Origin: Reticulitermes speratus
Taxonomy: Eukaryota; Arthropoda; Insecta; Blattodea; Rhinotermitidae
Direction: 5' to 3'
Length of the DNA stretch: 64,000 bases
NCBI GenBank assembly: GCA_021186555.1
Contig: JAJKFL010000042.1
Location: 45,564,480 to 45,628,479, forward strand
Shown here: piece by piece, positions 54,899 through 64,000 of the stretch
Layout: each line of letters opens with the position of its first letter
How positions within the stretch are numbered: the first letter of the stretch is position 1
The notes under the pieces: model-generated
What the model saw: only the letters and a program-made list of their open reading frames with translations
Database searches by the model: none
Told to the model about the DNA's origin: nothing
Translations under genes and position numbers: made by a program

Positions 54899-55310
54899 CC
54901 GATCCCAGTGGCCGTGTGGTCTAAGGCGTGGGTTTTCGGCCGCTCGCTTACTGAGATTGTGGGTTCGAATCCCACCGAGGGCATGGATGTTTGTGTTGTG
55001 TTTGTTGTAAGGACGGTAGCATGGAACGTAAAGTGACATGAAGGACGAAAGAATTTAAACAATACAAAAATGGATCAAAGGGGGAAAACCCCGGACAGTC
55101 ACAAAAAAAAAATCCCACCGGGGGCATGGATGTCTGTCTCTTGTGAGTGTTGTGTGATGTCAGGTAGAGGTCTCTGTGACGGGCTGGTCACTCGTCCAGA
55201 GGAGTCCTACCGACTGTGGTGTGTCTCAAGTGTGTGATCAAAAGAAATTACAAACCTCGACACTGAAACGGGAAAACCGGAGTAGGTAGAAGAGGACGAC
55301 TAAAAAAAAA
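54899..55310 (+). mobile_element. Dimeric SINE (B2 + B body) with 10-bp target duplication
   Basis: From the left: tRNA-Leu-like head, B2 body (AGCATGGAACGTAAAGTG, AATGGATCAAAGGGGG), a short A run, then B sequence restarting at TCCCACCGGGGGCATGG and running to TGTGTGATC. It ends with an extra unmatched segment and an A tail. TTAATTTACG flanks the whole (54889-54898, 55311-55320). Confidence 0.85.
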
Positions 55311-55384
55311 TTAATTTACGTGTACAAGTACAGACATGTCAGTCAGACAAGTGAATTTCTGTACGACTGTTTTTTGATAATCAG

Positions 55385-55477
55385 GAAACTAAAGTTGAAG
55401 GGTAAAGTTAAAAGGTAAATTAAAACTAATGATAAAATAAAGGGTAAAGTAGATTTAAAGGTTAAAGTAACATAGTA
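55385..55477 (-). repeat. AAAGTTAAAGG-type tract, distal part
   Basis: Degenerate repeats of GGGTAAAGTTAAAAGGTAAA. Same composition as 55823-56165, from which SINE C separates it. Confidence 0.85.
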
Positions 55478-55822
55478 TAGTGGACTAGTGGTTAGCGTGC
55501 TCGCCACTGGACCCAAGGTTCGCGGGTTCGATCCCGACCGAGGTCGATGGATTTTTAATGGTGATAAAAATCCGTAGGGGAAGTAAAGCCGTCGGTCCCA
55601 TGTCGTAGATTTACGGAATGTAAAAGAAACTTACGGGTATGAATCGAGATGTTTCGTAAGCAAAATTCAGCGGCCATTTCTCACCTAAGTCTCCTGACGG
55701 ACTGCTAGATGGCTCTGGCAGTCACATCAGGATTGAGAAGAACTTGTGCAGTCAGTGGGCTGGTCACTCACTACACCTATGCAGAGGCCCTATGCTCCAC
55801 AAGGAGCGACATAATAATAATA
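55478..55822 (+). mobile_element. SINE family C with ATA-repeat tail
   Basis: Head GGACTAGTGGTTAGCGTG and GGGTTCGATCCCGACC, body as in 3743-3984, then GGCTGGTCACTCACTACACC and GGAGCGACATAATAATAATA. The most complete C body in the window. Inserted in the AAAGTTAAAG tract. Confidence 0.9.
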
Positions 55823-56165
55823 ATAAAAGTTAAAAGGTAACGTAAAATTAAACAATAATATAAAGTTCCAACGTAAAGTTATAAAGTTAAAGTTAAAATG
55901 TAAGGTAAAGTCAAAGGGTAAAGTGAGGTTAAAAGGCAAAGTAAAATTAAAAGGTAAAGATGAGGGGTAAAATAAAGTTAAGGTTAAAGTAAAGTTAAAT
56001 AGTAAAGTATAGTTAAAGGTAATAAAAGTTAAAATGCAAAGTAAGGTTAAAGTTAAAGTCTAAAGTTAAAGGATAAAGTAAAGTTTAACGTCAAATTAAG
56101 AAACAGAATTAACGGGTAAAGTAAAGTTAGAAGGTAAAGTTAAAGGGTAAAGTTCAAAAGTAGAT
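55823..56165 (-). repeat. AAAGTTAAAGG-type tract, proximal part (expanded SINE tail?)
   Basis: About 340 bp of degenerate GTAAAGTTAAAGGGTAAAG units. It ends where the minus-strand SINE remnant (56175-56405) would have its TTTACC tail, so it looks like that tail expanded. Confidence 0.8.
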
Positions 56166-56174
56166 TTGTCACTT

Positions 56175-56405
56175 CGCACGCCATGGATCTCTAATCGTTC
56201 TTAACCTCGGCACCAGATGTCAGCTTCACGCCCTGGGCGTCTTACCCTCACAGAAAGTTTCTCGTTTCCCACCGACTAGAAGGCGCCCCGAAGTCAAAGT
56301 GGGCAATGGGGAACAGAAAAATCTCTTGTCCCTGCCTGAAATCGAACCACGATTCCTCGGTTATCCAGTCACTACAATGACTGAGATATCCCAGCACAGC
56401 GATAG
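56175..56405 (-). mobile_element. Old SINE remnant (A-like)
   Basis: GTTCTTAACCTCGGCACCAG, CACGCCCTGGGCGTCTTACC and head complement GAAATCGAACCACGATTCC with GACTGAGATATCCCAGC. Order as in A, strongly diverged. Confidence 0.7.
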
Positions 56406-57147
56406 CTGGCATGACATGAGTTAATACGACGCAGGCTGTGCCCCCCGTATAACTTGGTACATATGCCGACGGAATTAAGTTAACACAATACAAAAGAGAG
56501 GACCAGCAACTGACAACGGAAGCAAGAAACCAGACGACTGCAGTAAAGAACACTTCACCGCCCCACAAAAGAAGAAAGTTAAATAAAACTGAAAGAAGAA
56601 GTAGGAAAAATTTCTGGTGAAGGAAGAACTGCGGCAGAACTTTTCAATCCGTTTGTTCAAGACCCATTATGCTGCTGTTTGTAGTGGAGGAGTCACTGGA
56701 CTTTTAAGCAGGTACAAATCCAACACTTCGCACGGACATAAGAAAGCTCCAATTGAAAAGGATAGGAAAACTTGAACATTCACAGGGCGATATTTAAACT
56801 TACGTTGTTATACAAAAGTAAGTAATTGGAGATCAAGTGAATTTGTATGCAAAAAATGGCAGTATCAGAGCATCGCGGGAAATACTGCTTCAACATTCAG
56901 GATAGTAGGAAAATACTAGCCGTATCTTTTGCAATCCCCATTCTAATTTACTTAATGACGTAATACGATAATTCCATCCAATACTTCATTTTTCAATTTG
57001 TTTTCATTACCTAAAATTACTGTTCAGTGGGAAGTGAAGCAACGTAGTCTGCTATAAACACAAAAAAAATTCAGAGAAATTATTTAATCAACTAACCAAC
57101 ACAGTAAAAAATATATAAAATTCATATAACGACACTACTGTTCTTTT
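56406..57147. other. No recognised feature
   Basis: Short random frames only. Confidence 0.5.
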
Positions 57148-57401
57148 GCCAATGGCTCGACAGCCCCTTGGGGGCCTAGGCCGCCTCATTGTTCGAGGCT
57201 TCACGATCACACACAGACACACACACACTTGGTAGGACTCCTCTGGACGAGTGATCAGCCCGACGTAGAGACCTCTACCTGACAACACACAACACTCACA
57301 ACAGACAGACATCCATGCCCTAGGCGGGATTCGAACCCGCAATCCCAGCAAGCGAGCGGCCGTAGACCCACGCCTTAGACCGCGCGGCCACTGGGATCGG
57401 C
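57148..57401 (-). mobile_element. SINE family B
   Basis: Complete minus-strand copy with CAGCCCCTTGGGGGCC. Imperfect flanks CACTACTGTT (57133-57142) and CACTGCTGTT (57408-57417) may be the target duplication. Confidence 0.92.
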
Positions 57402-57628
57402 AGCAGCACTGCTGTTACCGCTACACTTTCTATATGCAGTAAATATACAAAATGTTCAGATAAATTATTTAATCAAATAACCAACACAGAAACAGATATA
57501 TACAAAATTTAAAACAACATTACTGTTACCCTTAAAACTTCTACATGCAAGAATTACAATCTTATCCACATTGCGGCGTGACAAAAGAAAATCATTGTAT
57601 ATATATAATACATCCTTACAAGAATTAT

Positions 57629-57894
57629 ATATATATATTTTTTCCTATTGCTCGACAGTCCCTTGGGGGCCTAGGCCGCCTCACTGTCGAAGCTTCACGA
57701 TCACACTCAGACACACCACACTCGGTAGGACTCCTCTGGACGAGTGATCAGCCCGACGTAGAGACCTCTACCTGACAACACACAACACTCACAAGATACA
57801 GACATCCATGCCCCAGGCGGGATTCGAACCCGCAATCCCAGCAAGCGAGCGGCCGCAGACCCACGCCTTAGACCGCGCGGCCACTGGGATCGGT
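57629..57894 (-). mobile_element. SINE family B
   Basis: Complete minus-strand copy, very similar to the one 230 bp to the left. Target duplication AAGAATTAT (57620-57628, 57895-57903). Different target duplications show two separate insertions, not a local duplication. Confidence 0.93.
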
Positions 57895-57903
57895 AAGAAT
57901 TAT

Positions 57904-58875
57904 CTACAACACATAATAATTACTTTCCTGATTTTAATAGGATAACATTTATTAAGAACGATAGTACTGAGCTACTTATACAACAAGGCTGTTAACATTT
58001 CAGTATTTTATGTTAAGCCAGAACATGCTACATACATTCCTACATTTTAATCGATAATGTTAGGTCTTCAGAACCTTGCTCTGTGCCTACAACGTGGCCC
58101 TGAAGACAGACCAAAACGCTTGACATACACACAGAGATAAATAATGACAGTACTGTATCATGTATTTCATATATTTTGCACTGCGCTGGTTATTTTATAA
58201 AACGAAACATAAAGTACACGGTCAAAAGCACTACAAAGTTTCGGAGAAAACTTTTGCCGCCATCTATACAGTAGAATAACCACACAATCTGATGAGTAAG
58301 TCAACACGTTTTACCGAATGGTCAACATATTTCTAAGAGAATACAGGGTGTCACATCATTCAGAAAGTTGCAATAATTGTCCAAAAGTTCAAATATATCT
58401 AAAGTACACACAAATAGACTGTAAATACGAACACTTACCGCTGGAACAGTTCTTATGTCGCATTTCCTAATTTAATATCATTCCCGAACAGCTTACCTGC
58501 AAACAAAAGACAACCTGTGTTAAAATCAAAATGAGTTCTTAAGAGGTTTTAAAATTTTCCACAGCGATGTTGATAAGGATTTTAAGTCTTCTTGGATGTT
58601 ACACCGTGTCACGAAACGTCCGTAAATATATATTGTTAAATACTAGAAGGCTTCTATTTTCATATACCAACAAATGTTATTTTTGATTATGTTTTTAAGC
58701 CAGTTAATAACCCCCCCCCCCCAACACACATTGGTCTCTCGTCAGACGACAATCTGAAGACAATTTCTGAAAGCTCCGACTGTCTTGCGTTATGAAAGCC
58801 ACTGCGGTGTGAGGTTCATAGCACACACGACAGAGGTCTCTGTTTCACGTTATATTCCCCGTGCACTATAATAAC
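57904..58875. other. No gene; fold-back traces at 58045-58115 and 58580-58625
   Basis: GGTCTTCAGAACC with CTGAAGACAGACC, and GGATGTTACACCGTGTCACG with GAAACGTCCG. A C tract lies at 58711-58722. Nothing else recognised. Confidence 0.45.
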
Positions 58876-58933
58876 AAATCACAAAATTAAAAACCCAACA
58901 TATGCACTGTATTTTCACATGTATAGTCAAATG

Positions 58934-58975
58934 CCCCTACATATGTTTCGGCTTTACCAAGCCATCATCAGGGGG
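58934..58975 (-). ncRNA. Hammerhead-like motif (left arm)
   Basis: Mirror image of 58988-59029: CCCC, CTGATGA, T, GGCT/AGCC, GAAA, CATATG, TA, GGGG on the minus strand. Confidence 0.5.
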
Positions 58976-58987
58976 TCAAACCTTGGA

Positions 58988-59029
58988 CCCCCTGATGATG
59001 GCTTGGTAAAGCCGAAACATATGTAGGGG
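58988..59029 (+). ncRNA. Hammerhead-like motif (right arm)
   Basis: Stem I CCCC 58988-58991 with GGGG 59026-59029; core CTGATGA 58992-58998; one extra T (58999); stem II GGCT 59000-59003 with AGCC 59010-59013; GAAA 59014-59017; palindrome CATATG 59018-59023; TA 59024-59025, after which cleavage would be expected. A very short palindromic stem III is what dimer-acting hammerheads of retroelements show. The extra T is non-standard. Confidence 0.55.
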
Positions 59030-59314
59030 CATTTGACTATACATGTGAAAATACAGTATGTTGGTATTTTTAATCTTGTGAGAGGTTTCTGTGTTTCAGA
59101 CCCACTCATCATCATATTCTATGTCACAGTATTTGCAATTTGGGTGCTGGCTCTTCATTTACATCAGAAAAAGTACAAACGGTTCACCAAAAATGAATCT
59201 GAAAATCACAAAAATCAATGAAATTATACTGATCTCTTCTTCTTTACGGACATTTCATAATTATTTTAGTTTTGAAGACATCACAGACTGAAACACTTTC
59301 AGCAACATTCCTAG

Positions 59315-59460
59315 ACGTAGACTGGAGGATATTATTAAAATGAATCTAAGAAATATGATATTAGGTTCTGCACAGGGCTCATCTGGTTTGGGGAGGGTTC
59401 TGTGGTGGGCTTTTGGACATGGTCATAAACCTTCGGGCTTTCTGATAAGTTGACAATGTC
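59315..59460 (+). pseudogene. LINE C-terminal relic
   Basis: One frame reads PRRRLEDIIKMNLRN, then GSAQGSSGLGRVLWWAFGHG, matching the RRRWEDNIKMDLRE...DRWRA order of the second LINE type. About 45 codons remain. Confidence 0.7.
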
Positions 59461-59521
59461 TTAACTAAGCGATTATTAGCTCATAAGGTATTCCCTCCTC
59501 GAATGCAATTATTATAAACCA

Positions 59522-61570
59522 TTAACCCTTTAAAGTGTAAGATTTAGCTGAACTGTACTTAAGCATTCATTCCGTACCGCGCAGTAAACACACTCCGTCT
59601 CAGTTATACAAACCAGTCAGTTAATGTTGTACAGTGAAATAATCGCTGTTTGTTCTGAGATCCACACAAAACACATAAATACAGTCCGTACCGCGCAGTA
59701 AACACACTCCGTCTCAGTTATACAAACCAGTCAGTTAATGTTGTACAGTGAAATAATCGCTGTTTGTTCTGAGATCCACACAAAACACATAAATACAGTC
59801 CGTACCGCGCAGTAAACACACTCCGTCTCAGTTATACAAACCAGTCAGTTAATGTTGTACAGTGAAATAATCGCTGTTTGTTCTGAGATCCACACAAAAC
59901 ACATAAATACAGTCCGTACCGCGCAGTAAACACACTCCGTCTCAGTTATACAAACCAGTCAGTTAATGTTGTACAGTGAAATAATCGCTGTTTGTTCTGA
60001 GATCCACACAAAACACATAAATACAGTCCGTACCGCGCAGTAAACACACTCCGTCTCAGTTATACAAACCAGTCAGTTAATGTTGTACAGTGAAATAATC
60101 GCTGTTTGTTCTGAGATCCACACAAAACACATAAATACAGTCCGTACCCGCGCAGTAAACACACTCCGTCTCAGTTATACAAACCAGTCAGTTAATGTTG
60201 TACAGTGAAATAATCGCTGTTTGTTCTGAGATCCACACAAAACACATAAATACAGTCCGTACCGCGCAGTAAACACACTCCGTCTCAGTTATACAAACCA
60301 GTCAGTTAATGTTGTACAGTGAAATAATCGCTGTTTGTTCTGAGATCCACACAAAACACATAAATACAGTCCGTACCGCGCAGTAAACACACTCCGTCTC
60401 AGTTATACAAACCAGTCAGTTAATGTTGTACAGTGAAATAATCGCTGTTTGTTCTGAGATCCACACAAAACACATAAATACAGTCCGTACCGCGCAGTAA
60501 ACACACTCCGTCTCAGTTATACAAACCAGTCAGTTAATGTTGTACAGTGAAATAATCGCTGTTTGTTCTGAGATCCACACAAAACACATAAATACAGTCC
60601 GTACCGCGCAGTAAACACACTCCGTCTCAGTTATACAAACCAGTCAGTTAATGTTGTACAGTGAAATAATCGCTGTTTGTTCTGAGATCCACACAAAACA
60701 CATAAATACAGTCCGTACCGCGCAGTAAACACACTCCGTCTCAGTTATACAAACCAGTCAGTTAATGTTGTACAGTGAAATAATCGCTGTTTGTTCTGAG
60801 ATCCACACAAAACACATAAATACAGTCCGTACCGCGCAGTAAACACACTCCGTCTCAGTTATACAAACCAGTCAGTTAATGTTGTACAGTGAAATAATCG
60901 CTGTTTGTTCTGAGATCCACACAAAACACATAAATACAGTCCGTACCGCGCAGTAAACACACTCCGTCTCAGTTATACAAACCAGTCAGTTAATGTTGTA
61001 CAGTGAAATAATCGCTGTTTGTTCTGAGATCCACACAAAACACATAAATACAGTCCGTACCGCGCAGTAAACACACTCCGTCTCAGTTATACAAACCAGT
61101 CAGTTAATGTTGTACAGTGAAATAATCGCTGTTTGTTCTGAGATCCACACAAAACACATAAATACAGTCCGTACCGCGCAGTAAACACACTCCGTCTCAG
61201 TTATACAAACCAGTCAGTTAATGTTGTACAGTGAAACAATCGCTGTTTGTTCTGAGATCCACACAAAACACATAAATACACTGTGTGACCAGAACGTAGA
61301 ATTTGTGAATGTTAAACTGGTGGTACATATAGTAACCACTGGGCTTTAAAGTGTTAATATACATAGTACATAAATACAGTTCCTACCGCGCAGTAAACAC
61401 ACTCAGTCTCGGTTATACAAACCGATCAGTTAATGCTGTACAGTGAAATAATCGCTGTTTGTTCTGAGATCCACACAAAACACATAAATACACTGTGTGG
61501 GCAGAACGTAGAATTGTTGAATGTTAAACCTGGTGGTACCTATAGTAACCACTGGGCTTTAAAATGTTAA
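59522..61570 (-). mobile_element. Second TTAA-bounded element with 114-bp satellite (inverted)
   Basis: Starts TTAACCCTTTAAAGTG and ends GGGCTTTAAAATGTTAA. On the minus strand the edges match those of 14366-16947. It holds about 16 near-identical monomers, then two end-type spacers (AACGTAGAATTTGTGAATG at ~61.29 kb and again at ~61.50 kb) around one diverged monomer. No transposase. Confidence 0.6.
59570..61290 (-). repeat. 114-bp satellite array, highly homogeneous
   Basis: Units contain GCGCAGTAAACACACTCCG, AACCAGTCAGTTAATGTTG and GCTGTTTGTTCTGAGATCC. About 14 consecutive units are identical to the eye except one extra C at ~60150. All are of the ACAAC type, so the array was homogenised recently. 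Confidence 0.97.
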
Positions 61571-62499
61571 TTATTGTGATACAAAGAATTGTACAGCCCT
61601 AGAAATGTATCTCCAGTGCCTCCAGTAGTCCTAAGTTATTTAAGAGAAAATTAATACACAAAAATCAAATTGACATAGCTCAGTCAGTAACGTGACGGTT
61701 TGCATTCGATACCAGGCTAGGACATACACTTTTTTCGTCACCAATGAACCCAGCTACGGGACACACACAGCCTTGTATTCAACTGGTACTTGGGGAAAAA
61801 TGCTTCAGCGTGGAGTTGACAAATACCTCCAGCTGATTCCTAGGTTAACAACGCGTGCACTTTCAGATGAAATATTCCATACGCTTGCCTAATAACAGGT
61901 ACACAAATCTACCTTCTATTTTGACATTTACGAAAAATACTTGGTGTTACAATTAGCTTTGTATGCTCTATATGGAGGAGTATGATAAGGCTTCAGAGTT
62001 ACACAATAAAACAATTATTTTTAAAATTATTTTGGCGTATAATGGGTCTTGAATATTTATGTACTTATGTATTTATGTATTCACACACTGCCACCGAAAC
62101 GTCAGACACTGTAGCGTCGCTATATCTTAACTGTGCATACTCCGATGCTCTGAGTTGCTAAGTGTCCCACCCCAAACTCAAAGCACTCCGTAGCAAGTGT
62201 TCCTTTGAAAACAACCTTAATGCTAAGAGCTTCAAATCCTAAAATTCAATTTCTTCAAATCCAGGTGACGACGAAAGTACTGTACAGATTTTCAATATTC
62301 GGGATTTCTAGGAGCTAGAACATCAAAGGAGTAACGGGATATAATTCTCCTTCGGCGTTCATAAGGATCTGGAGGTACAGGGTGCACGAAAACACGTTTA
62401 ACCACCAGGAAGAACCTCATAAAACTTGTATTTGCAATTATTGACGACATCCCGTTGTGATATACGAATTGCAAAAAAAAAAAAGCACAAACCAAGAAC
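61571..62499. other. No gene; tRNA-like head trace at 61672-61725
   Basis: GACATAGCTCAGTCAGTAAC and GCATTCGATACCAGGC look like a decayed A/B-box pair. Otherwise nothing recognised. Confidence 0.45.
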
Positions 62500-62700
62500 A
62501 CCACTTAAGTGTTTATAAATTTCTACTGCTTGCAACATGTTTCGGCTTTTCGAAAATCCTTCAGCAGCCAATTAAAAATTTACGAGGAGAAAGATAATGT
62601 AAATACAACAAATTAGAATAATATTTTTTTCATATAGCTGTGATCTCAACTATAAAAATTGGAGTTGTATAAGCCGAAACTAGTTAAAAGGACAGACTGT
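62500..62700. mobile_element. Fold-back remnant
   Basis: CAACATGTTTCGGCTTTTCG and TATAAGCCGAAACTAG are the arms. The left arm on the minus strand has GCTGAAGGATTTTCG and GAAACATG, a degraded hammerhead-like order. Confidence 0.5.
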
Positions 62701-62962
62701 ATATTAAAATATTATTTAAATATTTATCCAGTATTTCGAGTGTGAAGGGGAACTTGTTCAATATTAAAATAAGCCTCACGGGGTACAGCCTGTAGACAGG
62801 AATCTTAATACGTTCCAATATAAGACTTATGTTCCGGAAAAGGTCCTTGTTACCAATTTTGTAGTTTTTTTATGTGTTTGTAGTAAGGAGGTCGATCTAG
62901 ACATAACTGCTGAGGAATATAAGTGTATAGTCATGTCTCGTGATCACAATGCAAGGAAGATT

Positions 62963-63368
62963 TTTTTTTTTTGTATGGCTCGACAGCCTTATATGGGCCT
63001 GGGCCTCCTCGTTTCGTCGACGCTTCACGATCACACACTCAGACACACCACAGTCGGTAGGACTCCTCTGGACGAGGGACCAGCTCGTCGCAGAGACCTC
63101 TACCTGACATCACACAACACCTCACAAGAGACAGACATCCATGTCCCCGGTGGGTTTTTTTTTTTTGCCTGTCCGGGGTTTTTTCCCCTTTAATCCATTT
63201 TTGTACTGTTTAAATCCTTTCGTCCTTCATGTCACTTTACGTTCCATGCTACCGTCCTTACGACAAACAACACAAACATCCATGCCCCCGGTAGGATTCG
63301 AACCCAAAATCCCAGTAAGCGAGCGGTCGAAGACCCACGCCTTAGACCGCGCGGCCACTGGGATCGGC
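62963..63368 (-). mobile_element. Dimeric SINE (B2 + B body) with 12-bp target duplication
   Basis: On the minus strand: full head, B2 body, A-run, then B body from CCCACCGGGGACATGG on, to the CAGCCTTATATGGG end and A-rich tail. A perfect 12-bp duplication GCAAGGAAGATT encloses the entire fusion (62951-62962, 63369-63380) and none lies at the internal junction. The fusion therefore moved as one unit. Confidence 0.92.
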
Positions 63369-63380
63369 GCAAGGAAGATT

Positions 63381-63792
63381 AACACTATATAAACGCCGTA
63401 AATTAGAAATTCTTCTAATACCATAGCTAGCGAGTACACACAACGACAAGCCAGTTTCACACACTATTACTGACTAACCTAATGATGATTGCTGTGTGTT
63501 GAGATGTGAAGCAGTGTACTGGGGGGTAGAAATGTGTCGTCCTATGGGAGAAACTTAACGCGATAACCAAGTGTTGGAAGCGTTTCGAGTTCTTATCACC
63601 ACTGTGTTTTAAAACTAAATGACTGTAATTTAATTTGTTAAATTCCTTTTCGTTATTTCCGTAAAGTTTTAGATGTTACCACGTACCGTGATAATGACAG
63701 TTGTGCAACCATATATCGGGCTAGGAAACAGAAATGTAGTAACTGTGATGGAAGGCTAAGATTACAAAACTAAGGAATAAATTACCACAGCG

Positions 63793-63796
<4 letters not shown>
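63381..63796. other. No recognised feature
   Basis: Short random frames only. Confidence 0.5.

Positions 63797-63839
<43 letters not shown>
63797..63839. repeat. (AT)n microsatellite
   Basis: About 21 AT units. The sequence after it, to the window end, has three spaced GTTATAA(C/A)-type repeats (GGTTATAACG, CGTTATAAACGAG, GTTATAACCGAG) of unknown meaning. Confidence 0.95.
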
Positions 63840-63841
<2 letters not shown>

Positions 63842-64000
63842 GAGCTCGGTTATAACGTCATGAAAGGGACTGAATATTTTGTGTCGTTATAAACGAGTGT
63901 CGTTATAACCGAGTAGTATAATGTTATGGTTAACAGTGAGGAATTAATTGGTACCACAGAATATCTGACGCTATAAACAAGGTGTCGTAGAAACCAATGT

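Larger units (their letters stand above)
58887..59202 (+). mobile_element. Compact hammerhead-like hairpin element
   Basis: The arms 58890-58979 and 58984-59073 are almost perfectly complementary around a few bases, so the RNA or DNA strand can fold into a ~90-bp hairpin. Each arm carries an intact hammerhead-like motif. AAATCACAAAA occurs at 58876-58886 and 59203-59213, a possible 11-bp target duplication that would give a right-only tail of ~130 bp, as in the other elements. That boundary is tentative. Confidence 0.7.

Noticed and set aside
58330-58380. Second mariner-type end (ACAGGGTGTCACATC)
   Set aside because: No matching inverted end within reach and no TA duplication that could be paired with it.
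63840-64000. Spaced GTTATAAC-like repeats at the window end
   Set aside because: Three imperfect short repeats only. They could be part of an element cut by the edge, but this is not enough to call.

Overview
This 64-kb window is repeat-dense eukaryotic DNA. I recognise no host protein-coding gene, rRNA or functional tRNA gene in it. Long open frames are confined to tandem arrays or to decayed transposable elements. tRNA-derived SINEs, Tc1/mariner-type DNA, LINE 3' ends of types common in arthropods, fold-back elements and abundant minisatellites suggest an arthropod with a large genome, probably an insect. I cannot name the species from sequence alone. The window is probably intergenic or inside a large intron.

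Layout. 0-9 kb: LINE 3' fragments on the minus strand, a SINE nested inside another SINE (3.4-4.0 kb), an internally deleted Tc1/mariner-type element (5268-5819) inside a local tandem duplication, single SINEs, and a fold-back element with clean target duplications (8831-9137). 9.9-19 kb: a CTGT/CTAT microsatellite split by a SINE, a 488-bp fold-back element carrying hammerhead-like motifs, a 2.6-kb TTAA-bounded block filled with a 114-bp satellite, and a 40-bp minisatellite. 19-34 kb: decayed SINEs, 20-, 62-, 20- (variable), 46- and 31-bp arrays, two loci carrying the same fold-back-plus-SINE composite, and copies of an unclassified repeat (family R). 34-48 kb: another hammerhead-like fold-back element, LINE 3' ends, a 33-bp array and a 50-bp array. 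48-64 kb: 23- and 56-bp arrays, many tRNA-Leu-like SINEs, two dimeric SINEs with their own target duplications, a compact hammerhead-like hairpin (about 59 kb), and a second 114-bp satellite block in opposite orientation to the first.

How the parts relate. At least five tRNA-headed SINE families (called A to E here) are present. A and D have different heads but share a central body segment and a 3' tail of TTTACC units, which suggests a common LINE partner. B and B2 share a tRNA-Leu-like head but have different bodies, and they also occur fused as one mobile unit. Several satellites seem to have grown out of transposable elements: the 62-bp array from a fold-back element, the 114-bp array inside TTAA-bounded elements, and a long AAAGTTAAAG tract that looks like an expanded SINE tail.

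The observation I rate highest is a set of fold-back elements with 11-15-bp target duplications. Their arms contain motifs close to hammerhead ribozymes (CUGANGA, stem II, GAAA, a short palindromic stem III, UA, and a CCCC/GGGG stem I). Penelope-like retroelements are known to carry hammerheads, so these may be non-autonomous relatives. That link is inference. Copy counts and boundaries were read by eye.
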